Positions 8,011 through 14,459 of a stretch of 14,820 nucleotides of DNA are shown piece by piece. Made by a program: the position numbers and the translations under genes. This DNA is from Deltaproteobacteria bacterium (GTDB taxonomy: Bacteria; Desulfobacterota; Desulfobaccia; Desulfobaccales; Desulfobaccaceae): NCBI GenBank assembly GCA_016874895.1, contig VGSX01000059.1, positions 1 to 14,820 of the forward strand, in the 5' to 3' direction. How positions within the stretch are numbered: the stretch's first letter is position 1; every line of letters begins with the position of its first letter. Below the pieces are notes generated by a model. That model worked only from the letters and a program-made list of their open reading frames with translations, did not search any database and was not told where the DNA came from.

Positions 8011-8435
8011 TGCACCGCCTCCACCAGGATGCGCAGGGCCCGCAAGGCCCGGGCGCCCCGGCTGTTGGTGAGCAGCCCCAGCCACCAGGCGGCCTCACTG
8101 CCGTCGGCCTGGCCCAGGTGCTGGGCGGCCCGGTTGAGGCGCTGGGGGTCCCGCAACCCCGCGGCCACCAGGGCATAGCAGGCCACCCGGGCGCCCCAGT
8201 CGGCGTTTAGGGGATGGAAGGGACCGGCAGCCAGGGCTGCCTGGGGACCGGAGGCGGCCCGCACCGCCGCCCTAAGCAGGGGCGCGCCGGCGGTGAAGGC
8301 CAGGGGTGAGATGGCCGCCAAGCGGGTCAGGCGTTCCCGGTGTTGGGCGTCCAGGTCCCGCCGGTAGATGATGGCCGCGTCCCCCCCGGCCCGGCGCACC
8401 ACCCGCAGGGCAAAGGAAGCCTCCCTGATTTTCAT
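8007..8435 (-). CDS. Small operon protein of unknown function (142 aa)
   Basis: I do not recognise a family with certainty. The protein is rich in Ala and Arg. It begins MKIREASFALRVVRRAGGD, likely beta strands, followed by YRRDLDAQHRERL and an Ala-rich helical body. Its C-terminus contains HPLNADWGARVACYALVAAG and EAAWWLGLL. There is no signal peptide or clear membrane segment. Its ATG overlaps the stop of the DUF499 ATPase (ATGA at 8435-8432), and its own stop overlaps the start of the methylase remnant in the same way. Such strict coupling suggests roughly equal amounts with the ATPase and, originally, the methylase. It is therefore a likely accessory subunit of the defence complex, for example an adaptor to the ATPase (inference). 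Confidence 0.75.
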   Translation of the reverse strand: MKIREASFALRVVRRAGGDAAIIYRRDLDAQHRERLTRLAAISPLAFTAGAPLLRAAVRAASGPQAALAAGPFHPLNADWGARVACYALVAAGLRDPQRLNRAAQHLGQADGSEAAWWLGLLTNSRGARALRALRILVEAVQ

Positions 8436-11362
8436 GACATGCCTCCACCCGGCTTGCCGAAGCGGGCTTCCAGGCTCACGTCCTCGGGGGCCTTGTCAGC
8501 CGCCTGCTGCAAGAGGGCCTGCATGGCTTGACGCCCCCCCTCGCCAAAGTTGAGACTGAGGGTCGCCTCATAGCTAACACTCTCGGCATCGATGGAGTTA
8601 TAGATGGCCTGGGCCATGAACAGGGGCTTAGCGGGATGGGTAGGCTTCACCTCACCAGCTAAGAAATTCATAGTGCCGCCGTCTTTCAAAGGTCCGGTGA
8701 CGGTGACATCCAAGGTGAGGCCGGCGGCCCCCAGGGGCTGGGCCAGAGCGAGCAATTTGTTGGCGGTTACCGGATTGGGGACCCGGAGCTGGAGCTGCAC
8801 CAGGGGGCGCGCAGCCGCGTATTGCACCGCGTCCTCCCAATTGTAGGCGGTCACTTCCCCCGGCGGACGCGGCGGTGGGGGTGGCGCCCCACCACCGGGA
8901 CCGCCCGGGACTGGACCCATGGGCTCCACTTTGACCCACTGCTGTCCGGTGGCGGAATCAGGCAGGGTAAGAAGAGTGGCTTCGTCCAGGGTCAGGGTGG
9001 TGAGGCTCCCGGAAGCCCGGCGGCGCTTACCGTTCACCGGCTGAATGTAACCCTGGGCGTCATAAACCCGGCCGTCGCCCAGGCGCACCAGGACCTTGCC
9101 GTCTTGCAGGCCCTTTAAAATGCTCTGGCGGACTATGGCGTCGTCCCGCAGCAGCTTCAACCCGGGTGCGGCCCAAAACCGTTCTTTGACGGCCTTGGCG
9201 GTGACCACCTCGGGATCCTCCGCCAGGGGAATGGCTTTCGCCATGATCTCGGAGACAAACAGGTCCACGTCCAGGGTATCGGTGGGCTGGTAGATCAGGG
9301 TCTTGTCCTGGAAGAAGCTAAGCAACTGGTTCAGCCCCTGGCCCTTTACCGGTTCCGTCTCTTCCCTGACCTGATACTTTTCCACCAGGCTGTAAGGGCC
9401 TTTGTCGGCCAGCACCACGGTGTTGAAGGCCTGACAGGACCTCAGACGGAGACCCCTTTTCAGGGTAGGCATCAGGGTTTTCAGTTGCTCCCGGAGGAGT
9501 TTGTAAGGCTCGCCGGTTTTGTGCTCCGACTCGATGTCTTCAGCGGCCAGCACCTTGCGGGCCCGGGTGACGGCTTCCTGGAAGGCGTCGGCCTTGGCCG
9601 TGACCGCCACCACCCCGTTGCGGAACCGGCGGGGCATGGGAGCCTCGGCATTGCTGTCGTCTGCATACCGGCAGACGGCCTGGGCCACGGTTTCGCTGTC
9701 ACACAGGGCAACTTGCAGTTGCGCGGTGTCCAGCACCTGCTGCGGGCTGCTGGGCCAGGCCACCACTCTCATCAGGCCGGGCCCGGCAAAATACCCCTGG
9801 ACCTCGGCCTGGACCCGGCTTTTGGCATCTTCCAGGGGGATATTAGGCATTCTTTCTTCAATGAGTTTTATGACATTAGGTTCGTAGCGGAACTGCCAGC
9901 CCCGGCCGCCAGGCATGGGGTAGGTGTGCCAGCACATCCCCAGGAGACGTTCCAGGGCTTCGGAGGGTTCCGGGCCAGCCTCCTCGGGGCGCAGCACCGC
10001 CAGGGTCAGGTCCGGCTTGTCCAGGCCGCTGTTTGAGTGAAGGGGGAGGCTCTCCAGGAGGAGGGCTGAAGCCACCCTGCGGTGGAGGCCGTGAGGGGCG
10101 CCACCATCCAGCTCGCCGGCATGCCGCTCCACATCCGCCGAGACCGCGGCCATGAAGCTGTCTTTGTTGAGGCGGTGCAGGAGGTCGCCCTGGATGCGGT
10201 CACTTGACCAGTTGATGTCCCCGGCGGTGATCATCTCCAGGTCTTCTCCAGCCTCCCACACATCCCGAAGGATGCGGGCAAAGAGGCGAAGCACGCCCCG
10301 GCTCTTGTGGAACTGCTGCAAGGCCCCCAGGCGGTCTTGGGCGGTATCCATAAGGCGGGGAGAGAAGGGATAGCATTCCTCTAAGCGCCTGGCATAATCC
10401 ATTGTGGTAGCGTATGTGGGAAGGCTGCCGGGGTGATCCAGGGAGACTCTCTGATAAAGGGAATGAAACAAAGCCGCAGTCTTCTGGGCGGCTTGGATAT
10501 TCACCTTCTCGAAGAGACGCCGGGCGATAACGCGGGGAGCCTCAGGGCCGATGGGGTCGAAATCGGTGTCCACCCGGCGTCCCAGGACGTCGTCCAGTTT
10601 AGCAGCAGCACGGTTCAGGGCATCACCCAACTGCGCTGCTTCTGGAGCGTAGGCGGCTTGCCCGGCGGGGTCGGTGATGAGCAGCATGGTCTGGTGGCGG
10701 CGCTTTACCACTGCGGCCAGGGAATTGAGAAATCCTAGGAGGTTCCCTTGTCCCCGGTCGGAGAGTTTGGCCATGTAGACCACCAATTCATCCAGGAGGA
10801 TGAGGACGGGGCCGGTGGGAAAGACTGCCTCCATTTGGGATTCGCTGGGCGACCCTTCTGCATCATCCGCTGGTCCCAGGATTTCCAAGCCCTTCTCTTT
10901 CCCCAGTTGGTAGAAGATTTCCCCCCAGAGGCTCTTAACCTGCCTTGCGCCATGGATGGCAAAAATAGGCACCCCGGCCTTGCTGGCGTCTACTGCCACT
11001 GCCCTCACTTGAGACGGACGACCCGCCGCAGGCAAGAGTTCCGTCCCCAGTTCGAGGTTCTTGACATGGTTACTCAGGTGCCAGAGGGCCATGAGAGTGT
11101 GGGTCTTGCCGCCCCCAAACCCGGTGCTGAGGCGGATGGTGGCCCCTTCTTCTTTGGGATTGGCCAGACGCTGGAAGACCATCTGCACCAGCTTTTTCAG
11201 ATGCTTGGCCGGGTGGGTATTTTGGAAGAAGGTTTTCGGCTCCTGGTAGACCTTGGGGGCATTGCCGCTGATCACTTGACCAAAGTCGGCGGCAAAGATG
11301 GCGTCATCCAGTTCGCCTTCCAAGACATCACGGCGAGGTTTGCAGGCCGATAAGACGCCCAT
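8432..11362 (-). CDS. DUF499 family AAA-type ATPase (ATPase of an Hma-type defence operon)
   Basis: 976 aa. SACKPRRDVLEGELDDAIFA (5-24) is the typical beginning of DUF499 proteins. Walker A is GFGGGKTHT (81-89), Walker B is VLILLDE (186-192) and a sensor-like strand TMLLITDPAG follows near 225. Around residues 815-838 a Pro/Gly-rich linker (encoded near 8850-8920) joins a final alpha/beta domain. The ATG at 11362 is chosen because GAGGAG lies 6 nt upstream and the conserved family sequence starts there. The frame is open to 11491, but the promoter falls inside that extension. DUF499 ATPases commonly sit beside DUF1156 methylases and large helicases in defence islands. The biochemical role is unknown; an ATP-driven DNA-binding or remodelling subunit is likely. 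It is the first gene of the operon. Confidence 0.92.
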   Translation of the reverse strand: MGVLSACKPRRDVLEGELDDAIFAADFGQVISGNAPKVYQEPKTFFQNTHPAKHLKKLVQMVFQRLANPKEEGATIRLSTGFGGGKTHTLMALWHLSNHVKNLELGTELLPAAGRPSQVRAVAVDASKAGVPIFAIHGARQVKSLWGEIFYQLGKEKGLEILGPADDAEGSPSESQMEAVFPTGPVLILLDELVVYMAKLSDRGQGNLLGFLNSLAAVVKRRHQTMLLITDPAGQAAYAPEAAQLGDALNRAAAKLDDVLGRRVDTDFDPIGPEAPRVIARRLFEKVNIQAAQKTAALFHSLYQRVSLDHPGSLPTYATTMDYARRLEECYPFSPRLMDTAQDRLGALQQFHKSRGVLRLFARILRDVWEAGEDLEMITAGDINWSSDRIQGDLLHRLNKDSFMAAVSADVERHAGELDGGAPHGLHRRVASALLLESLPLHSNSGLDKPDLTLAVLRPEEAGPEPSEALERLLGMCWHTYPMPGGRGWQFRYEPNVIKLIEERMPNIPLEDAKSRVQAEVQGYFAGPGLMRVVAWPSSPQQVLDTAQLQVALCDSETVAQAVCRYADDSNAEAPMPRRFRNGVVAVTAKADAFQEAVTRARKVLAAEDIESEHKTGEPYKLLREQLKTLMPTLKRGLRLRSCQAFNTVVLADKGPYSLVEKYQVREETEPVKGQGLNQLLSFFQDKTLIYQPTDTLDVDLFVSEIMAKAIPLAEDPEVVTAKAVKERFWAAPGLKLLRDDAIVRQSILKGLQDGKVLVRLGDGRVYDAQGYIQPVNGKRRRASGSLTTLTLDEATLLTLPDSATGQQWVKVEPMGPVPGGPGGGAPPPPPRPPGEVTAYNWEDAVQYAAARPLVQLQLRVPNPVTANKLLALAQPLGAAGLTLDVTVTGPLKDGGTMNFLAGEVKPTHPAKPLFMAQAIYNSIDAESVSYEATLSLNFGEGGRQAMQALLQQAADKAPEDVSLEARFGKPGGGMS

Positions 11363-11368
11363 GGGGTG

Positions 11369-11374
11369 CTCCTC
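11369..11374 (-). promoter_or_regulatory. Ribosome binding site that fixes the DUF499 start
   Basis: GAGGAG, 6 nt before the ATG at 11362. It decides against the longer reading from 11491, whose 43 extra residues are hydrophobic, unlike the family, and overlap the promoter. Confidence 0.75.
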
Positions 11375-11443
11375 ATTAAGTTTCTTGGCCCCCTGGTTTC
11401 GGATAGGGGCAGCTATGGCGATCCAAGGGAAGAGTACAAAGGC

Positions 11444-11472
11444 ATAATAGCTGAAAACCTTACCATAAGCAA
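11444..11472 (-). promoter_or_regulatory. Sigma70-like promoter of the defence operon
   Basis: TTGCTT (11472-11467), exactly 17 nt, then TATTAT (11449-11444). The -10 box matches 5 of 6 consensus positions and the -35 matches 3 of 6. It lies downstream of the terminator closing the previous transcription unit and about 80 nt before the DUF499 ATG, the expected place. I saw no clear operator around it. Confidence 0.55.
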
Positions 11473-11561
11473 AGAGACAAGTTTGGCCCATGGGGATGCG
11501 ATGAAAGCTTAGGTTTCTTTAGGTGGGGTGGACAGATGCCAGGATTGGAAAAAACCGGTGT

Positions 11562-11595
11562 AAAAAAAGGCTGGGGGCCCGCAGGGCCCCCCACC
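11562..11595 (-). terminator. Rho-independent terminator after the regulator / zinc-ribbon cassette
   Basis: On the minus strand GGGGGCCC (11591-11584), loop TGC, GGGCCCCC (11580-11573), then AGCC and seven T (11568-11562): a perfect 8-bp GC stem followed by a T-run. It sits 24 nt after the 58-aa gene and separates that cassette from the defence operon. Confidence 0.88.
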
Positions 11596-11618
11596 GTTTA
11601 AGTCTTATTACTTTTTTA

Positions 11619-11795
11619 TCAGGTAGTCTTGTTGATCAGGACCAGCCGGCAGTTGCCGCCTCGATGCAAGGCGCAGTCGCCGCAATACAGGGGCTTTCCC
11701 GCCCCGAAGGCCTTGCCCGCATAGCTCTCCTTCGGCCAGGAGAGATGCCGCCGGCATTGAGGACACCGAAACCGATAAACCGGGATGCTTTTCAT
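11619..11795 (-). CDS. Small zinc-ribbon-like protein (58 aa)
   Basis: Begins MKSIPVYRFRCPQCRRHLSW and carries two CxxC pairs, C11-C14 and C38-C41 (CGDC), spaced as in a small zinc ribbon; a further C49 and H44 follow. The ATG immediately follows the stop of the preceding gene (TAAATG), with a perfect GGAGG 5 nt before it overlapping that gene's end, so the start is well supported. It is the last gene before the terminator. Function unknown. Small zinc ribbons of this kind are common in phage and plasmid operons, often in DNA or RNA binding. A different, longer reading of the same bases (11608-11889) has no such motifs and is rejected. Confidence 0.8.
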   Translation of the reverse strand: MKSIPVYRFRCPQCRRHLSWPKESYAGKAFGAGKPLYCGDCALHRGGNCRLVLINKTT

Positions 11796-12086
11796 TTACG
11801 CCTCCGGCCGCATCACCGCCCCGCACACTTGGCAGGTAATGGTCTCTCCCAGCCACCTTCCGGGGAAGTAGATATGAAAATTCTCGCACCGGTACATGAC
11901 GGTGCAGACCATCAGTTTCTCCCGGGCCTTAGAGATGACATCCGGATTTTCCCTGGCAAATCTTTCGATGAGTTCAATATCATGCTGGTACATGGTCAAT
12001 CCCTTTCTCTGGCGGTTTTGGCCAGGGCCACGCTGGGGGTACCGGCCCCAGGTGGCCCATTTGGTCTCCATCCTTCCCCAGGTCAT
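11796..12086 (-). CDS. Small cysteine-pair protein (96 aa, or 65 aa from an internal start)
   Basis: The conserved-looking part is MYQHDIELIERFARENPDVI onward. It is an amphipathic helix followed by C30, C36 and H40, then CQVC (54 and 57, counted from the internal start), a probable zinc site. Two starts are possible. The ATG at 12086 overlaps the stop of the regulator gene as ATGA. The ATG at 11993 has AAGGG 8 nt upstream. The extra 31 residues of the long form are Trp- and Arg-rich and show no motif, so the short form may be the main product. It is followed without a gap by the 58-aa zinc-ribbon gene. Family not recognised; a nucleic-acid-binding accessory protein is a guess from the cysteines and the neighbours. 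Confidence 0.65.
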   Translation of the reverse strand: MTWGRMETKWATWGRYPQRGPGQNRQRKGLTMYQHDIELIERFARENPDVISKAREKLMVCTVMYRCENFHIYFPGRWLGETITCQVCGAVMRPEA

Positions 12087-12874
12087 GCCGCCGCCTGGGG
12101 AGCGCCTTGGACGATGGCCATCCCTTTGGCCGTCAGTCGGATCGCCTGGCCCCGGGAGCCGGTGGCGCAACCAACGTTCTCTGCCAGCCCGGCCTGAATA
12201 GCCTTGGCCACTTTCTTACCGGCGCACCTTGCGCTGATGCCCAGGTGCCGGCCCAATCCCGCCTGGCTCACACCTTCGCCGGCCTCGTAGATTTGCCGGA
12301 CGATTTTCTCAGTTGCCGCCTGTGACCGCCGCCAGGTGTCCGGGCTCGCCTTAGCCTTCTGAGGGACCTCGTGGCACGCCGCCTGCCAGTTGGTCAGCCA
12401 TGAGGACCGGGCGTCCCTCCGGTAGGCCTCTTCGTACCCTGGGGTCGTGCCTCCGACGCCGCCCCGCATACGGCGCTGGCGTTCTATCCAGCCCTTCATG
12501 GCATTGAGAGCGAGGTAAAATTGAAACCCTTTCTCTTGAAACCGGGGGTGCCCAGCCATCTCGAACAACCTGGTCACGCCCTCCTGGATCAGGTCCTCAA
12601 CGCCCACATACCAGGGGAGCCAGCTTTCAAACTTGCGCCGGTAAATGAACCAGGCCAACTTGTAGGCTGACTCGGTGTCCAGGGGGCCGGGGTAGACGGT
12701 CCTCTTGTGAAAGTCCACGATGTAATAACCGCGCTCAATGGAAGCCTTTGCTGTATGCCGGTCGCACTGAAAGAACACCATTACCGCTTTGACGTCAGTC
12801 ATGCCCTCGGGGACCGGAATAACTTCACGCTCCCTGCCATTCTTGCCGGACGCTCCTACGAATTTTGTGGTCAT
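12083..12874 (-). CDS. Sigma-region-2-like DNA-binding protein with C-terminal winged-helix domain
   Basis: 263 aa. Residues 84-130 (WLPWYVGVEDLIQEGVTRLF, then FQFYLALNAMKGWI) resemble sigma70 region 2, where DLIQEG and the following helix bind core polymerase and the -10 element. Residues 190-227 (IVRQIYEAGEGVSQAGLGRH, LGIS) look like a helix-turn-helix. RLTAKGMAIV (246-255) is a typical winged-helix end. A typical sigma region 4 was not seen, so it may be a repressor or anti-termination-type regulator rather than a true sigma factor. ATG at 12874 with GGGAG 7 nt upstream. That site lies in an inverted repeat, which suggests autoregulation. The gene heads the cassette with the two zinc-ribbon genes. 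Whether it controls the defence operon beyond the terminator is unknown; related proteins occur in phages and integrative elements. Confidence 0.68.
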   Translation of the reverse strand: MTTKFVGASGKNGREREVIPVPEGMTDVKAVMVFFQCDRHTAKASIERGYYIVDFHKRTVYPGPLDTESAYKLAWFIYRRKFESWLPWYVGVEDLIQEGVTRLFEMAGHPRFQEKGFQFYLALNAMKGWIERQRRMRGGVGGTTPGYEEAYRRDARSSWLTNWQAACHEVPQKAKASPDTWRRSQAATEKIVRQIYEAGEGVSQAGLGRHLGISARCAGKKVAKAIQAGLAENVGCATGSRGQAIRLTAKGMAIVQGAPQAAA

Positions 12875-12881
12875 TGCTGCT

Positions 12882-12916
12882 CTCCCATAAGTAAAGAATT
12901 GTTATACTTATGAGAG
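12882..12916 (-). promoter_or_regulatory. 12-bp inverted repeat over the regulator's ribosome site (operator or RNA hairpin)
   Basis: Arms 12882-12893 and 12905-12916 are reverse complements at 11 of 12 positions, separated by 11 nt. In the transcript the one mismatch becomes a G-U pair, giving a continuous 12-bp stem. The 3' arm contains GGGAG, the Shine-Dalgarno of the regulator gene, so folding would hide it. As DNA, the half-sites CATAAGTA/TACTTATG are 19 bp apart centre to centre, about two helical turns, fitting a dimeric repressor. A TATAAC -10-like box lies between the arms. Confidence 0.6.
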
Positions 12917-13432
12917 ATGCACTCAATATGCCTAAATGCTCGATATTGCGTATATAATAGCGTCGTCAAAACAGAGTACGGTTAATGAGTTACGCACATG
13001 GTATTATAGTATTACTTACCTATTACGCCGTATCATGCTGACAGTACAGTAATTTGGACCTGGAGCCACATCGCTACCCTTGATAGCCGTTTGCGTAATG
13101 CGTAGTTAAAGTTATACTGTTTAAATAACTTGACAGTTATAGGCCAAAAGTAAAAGTAATTGCACCAAGTTACAGTCGCACAAATCTGTCATCTCTGGCT
13201 TGGACTTAAACAAAGTGCATCTCCGATTTAGGATCAACTTATCCTGCCCCGGCATTTTGCAAAGCATTGTAGACCCCCAGGTTTGCTGGGAGACTTTGGG
13301 CCTTTTGGAGGGTTATCCGGTAGGAAAACTTGCGTCGGGGTAAGTGGGGGGGCAATGGGAAATTACACGTGCGGATGGGCGGATCTCATTAAAATAAATG
13401 CACTTTTTTTATTAAGGTGATAACGAAGGGGT

Positions 13433-13466
13433 TTGACAAGCTGGAATTTTGGGAAAATGTTATAAA
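13433..13466 (+). promoter_or_regulatory. Possible promoter of the DUF2971 gene (weak)
   Basis: A perfect TTGACA (13433-13438) precedes an AT-rich stretch with TATAAA (13461-13466). The 22-nt spacing is too long for a standard sigma70 promoter, and the box at the ideal distance (AATGTT) is poor. The place, about 100 nt before the start codon, is right. Confidence 0.3.
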
Positions 13467-13515
13467 ATAAATATTTCATCCATATTTTTTCTCGGAGCTG
13501 ATCAATCCAGACACG

Positions 13516-13553
13516 GCAACTTGAAGGCGGCGCTCGCCAGTTGCAGGCCGCCT
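13516..13553 (+). promoter_or_regulatory. Two mutually exclusive leader hairpins before the DUF2971 gene
   Basis: Hairpin 1 pairs GCAACT (13516-13521) and GGCG (13526-13529) with CGCC (13535-13538) and AGTTGC (13539-13544): ten base pairs with a 4-nt bulge. Hairpin 2 pairs AGGCGGC (13525-13531) with GCCGCCT (13547-13553) and ends just before the ribosome site. The two share bases and cannot form together. An 8-bp direct repeat CTTGAAGG (13520-13527 and 13554-13561) brackets the structure, the second copy being part of the ribosome site. Confidence 0.45.
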
Positions 13554-13570
13554 CTTGAAGGAGTCATGAC

Positions 13571-14425
13571 GTGGACGAGAATACACCGCGTCAGGCCACC
13601 CCCGCACCTTTAGGCAGCGTTGAACCGCATGCGTCTATGCTGAATATCCCGCCGTCCGGTCAACTGCTTTACAAGATGATGACCATAGAAAACTTGCTTC
13701 GCTCCATTGTAGGTTTCTATCTCCACTTTAACCGTGTGGATCAATACATAGATTTCCCAGACGCAGATCCACACGACGGGGAGCAATTGCCGAAAGACCG
13801 GCAAGGCAACGAAATGACGAGGTTTGCAAAGGCCCCGGAGTTTTCAGCGGCAGACTATTACGATCAATCGCGCTGTAGGACCTACGCCTGTTGTTTTTCG
13901 CTGGAGAATTCAGATTTCATATGGAATAAATACGCGAACGGCAGCGAGAAAGGCAAGGTTTGTATCATCTTTGACTTTGACCAATTAAGGGAGACTCTTA
14001 ACCAGAATCTACAGCCTGGAAATACTGCTCTCGAGTATAACGGCAACCGGTTCCGTCAAATCTTTTCGGTGAATTACGGGACCGTTGAATACGTCGAATG
14101 GGATGGGCATCAAGTAAACGAGGCACATCTTCCCAATCCGATTAAGTACACGTATTTGAAGGATAAGAAGTTTTCTGAGGAAAAAGAACTGCGTATTTCC
14201 TTGTCAGCCCCAGGCATAGGGCAATTTGTACTGAACGACGGTACCACGATGGGTTTTCCGCCCAGTTTACAATTGTTTTTCGATTTCAGAATGGCTATTG
14301 CAGACGGGACAGTTAAACAGATTTTGTGCGCACCAGATTGCGACTCGGGCTTTCTTCAAGCCGAGTTGGACAAGCTGCGCATTATTCCGAGCGAAGGGAG
14401 TGACCTGCCGTTGAACAAAGGGTAG
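13571..14425 (+). CDS. DUF2971-like protein
   Basis: 284 aa from a GTG with GAAGGAG (13557-13563) 7 nt upstream. Features shared with DUF2971 proteins: LLYKMMTIENLLRSI near 32-46 (the family's opening Y-K and helix); a region at 50-65 where the family has its fNDPfE block, here altered to HFNRVDQYIDF; ACCFSLENSDFIWNKYANG (106-124), the CFS...MWxxYa motif with Ile in place of Met; KGKVCIIFDFDQLR (127-140); and FSEEKELRIS (201-210), the W..E.E.Ri region. DUF2971 has no firmly established activity, though members are frequent in accessory and defence islands. Gene GC is lower than in the minus-strand operon, suggesting a separate origin. It stands alone on the plus strand, converging with the nucleotidyltransferase gene 34 nt downstream. 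Confidence 0.72.
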   Translation: MDENTPRQATPAPLGSVEPHASMLNIPPSGQLLYKMMTIENLLRSIVGFYLHFNRVDQYIDFPDADPHDGEQLPKDRQGNEMTRFAKAPEFSAADYYDQSRCRTYACCFSLENSDFIWNKYANGSEKGKVCIIFDFDQLRETLNQNLQPGNTALEYNGNRFRQIFSVNYGTVEYVEWDGHQVNEAHLPNPIKYTYLKDKKFSEEKELRISLSAPGIGQFVLNDGTTMGFPPSLQLFFDFRMAIADGTVKQILCAPDCDSGFLQAELDKLRIIPSEGSDLPLNKG

Positions 14426-14459
14426 GGACGATACAATTGAGAAAAACGAGGCCAAATCT

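Larger units (their letters stand above)
12917..13570. other. AT-rich intergenic region without a convincing gene
   Basis: About 650 bp, clearly poorer in GC than the genes to the left. It contains scattered short palindromes, for example TATACTGT/ACAGTTATA near 13113-13141, a perfect TTGACA at 13130-13135 without a good -10, a TATAAT at 12953-12958 without a good -35, and a small CCCAG/CTGGG hairpin near 13277-13291. No tRNA, CRISPR array or long ORF was seen. The left end probably holds the promoter of the regulator gene and the right end that of the DUF2971 gene. The centre may be decayed mobile DNA. Confidence 0.6.

Noticed and set aside
11363..11491. 43-residue N-terminal extension of the DUF499 protein
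   Set aside because: It is unlike the family's beginning, overlaps the predicted promoter, and the internal ATG has a strong ribosome site.
11608..11889. 93-codon minus-strand frame over the small zinc-ribbon gene
   Set aside because: The overlapping 58-aa frame has two CxxC pairs, a perfect GGAGG and tight coupling to the previous gene; the longer frame has none of these.
12990..13098. TTACGCA / TGCGTAA 7-bp inverted pair about 100 bp apart
   Set aside because: Too short and too far apart to distinguish from chance in AT-rich DNA; no associated transposase or attachment site was seen.
13121..13267. 48-codon minus-strand open frame in the AT-rich gap
   Set aside because: No ribosome site worth the name, no motif, ends in a leucine run; it looks like chance.
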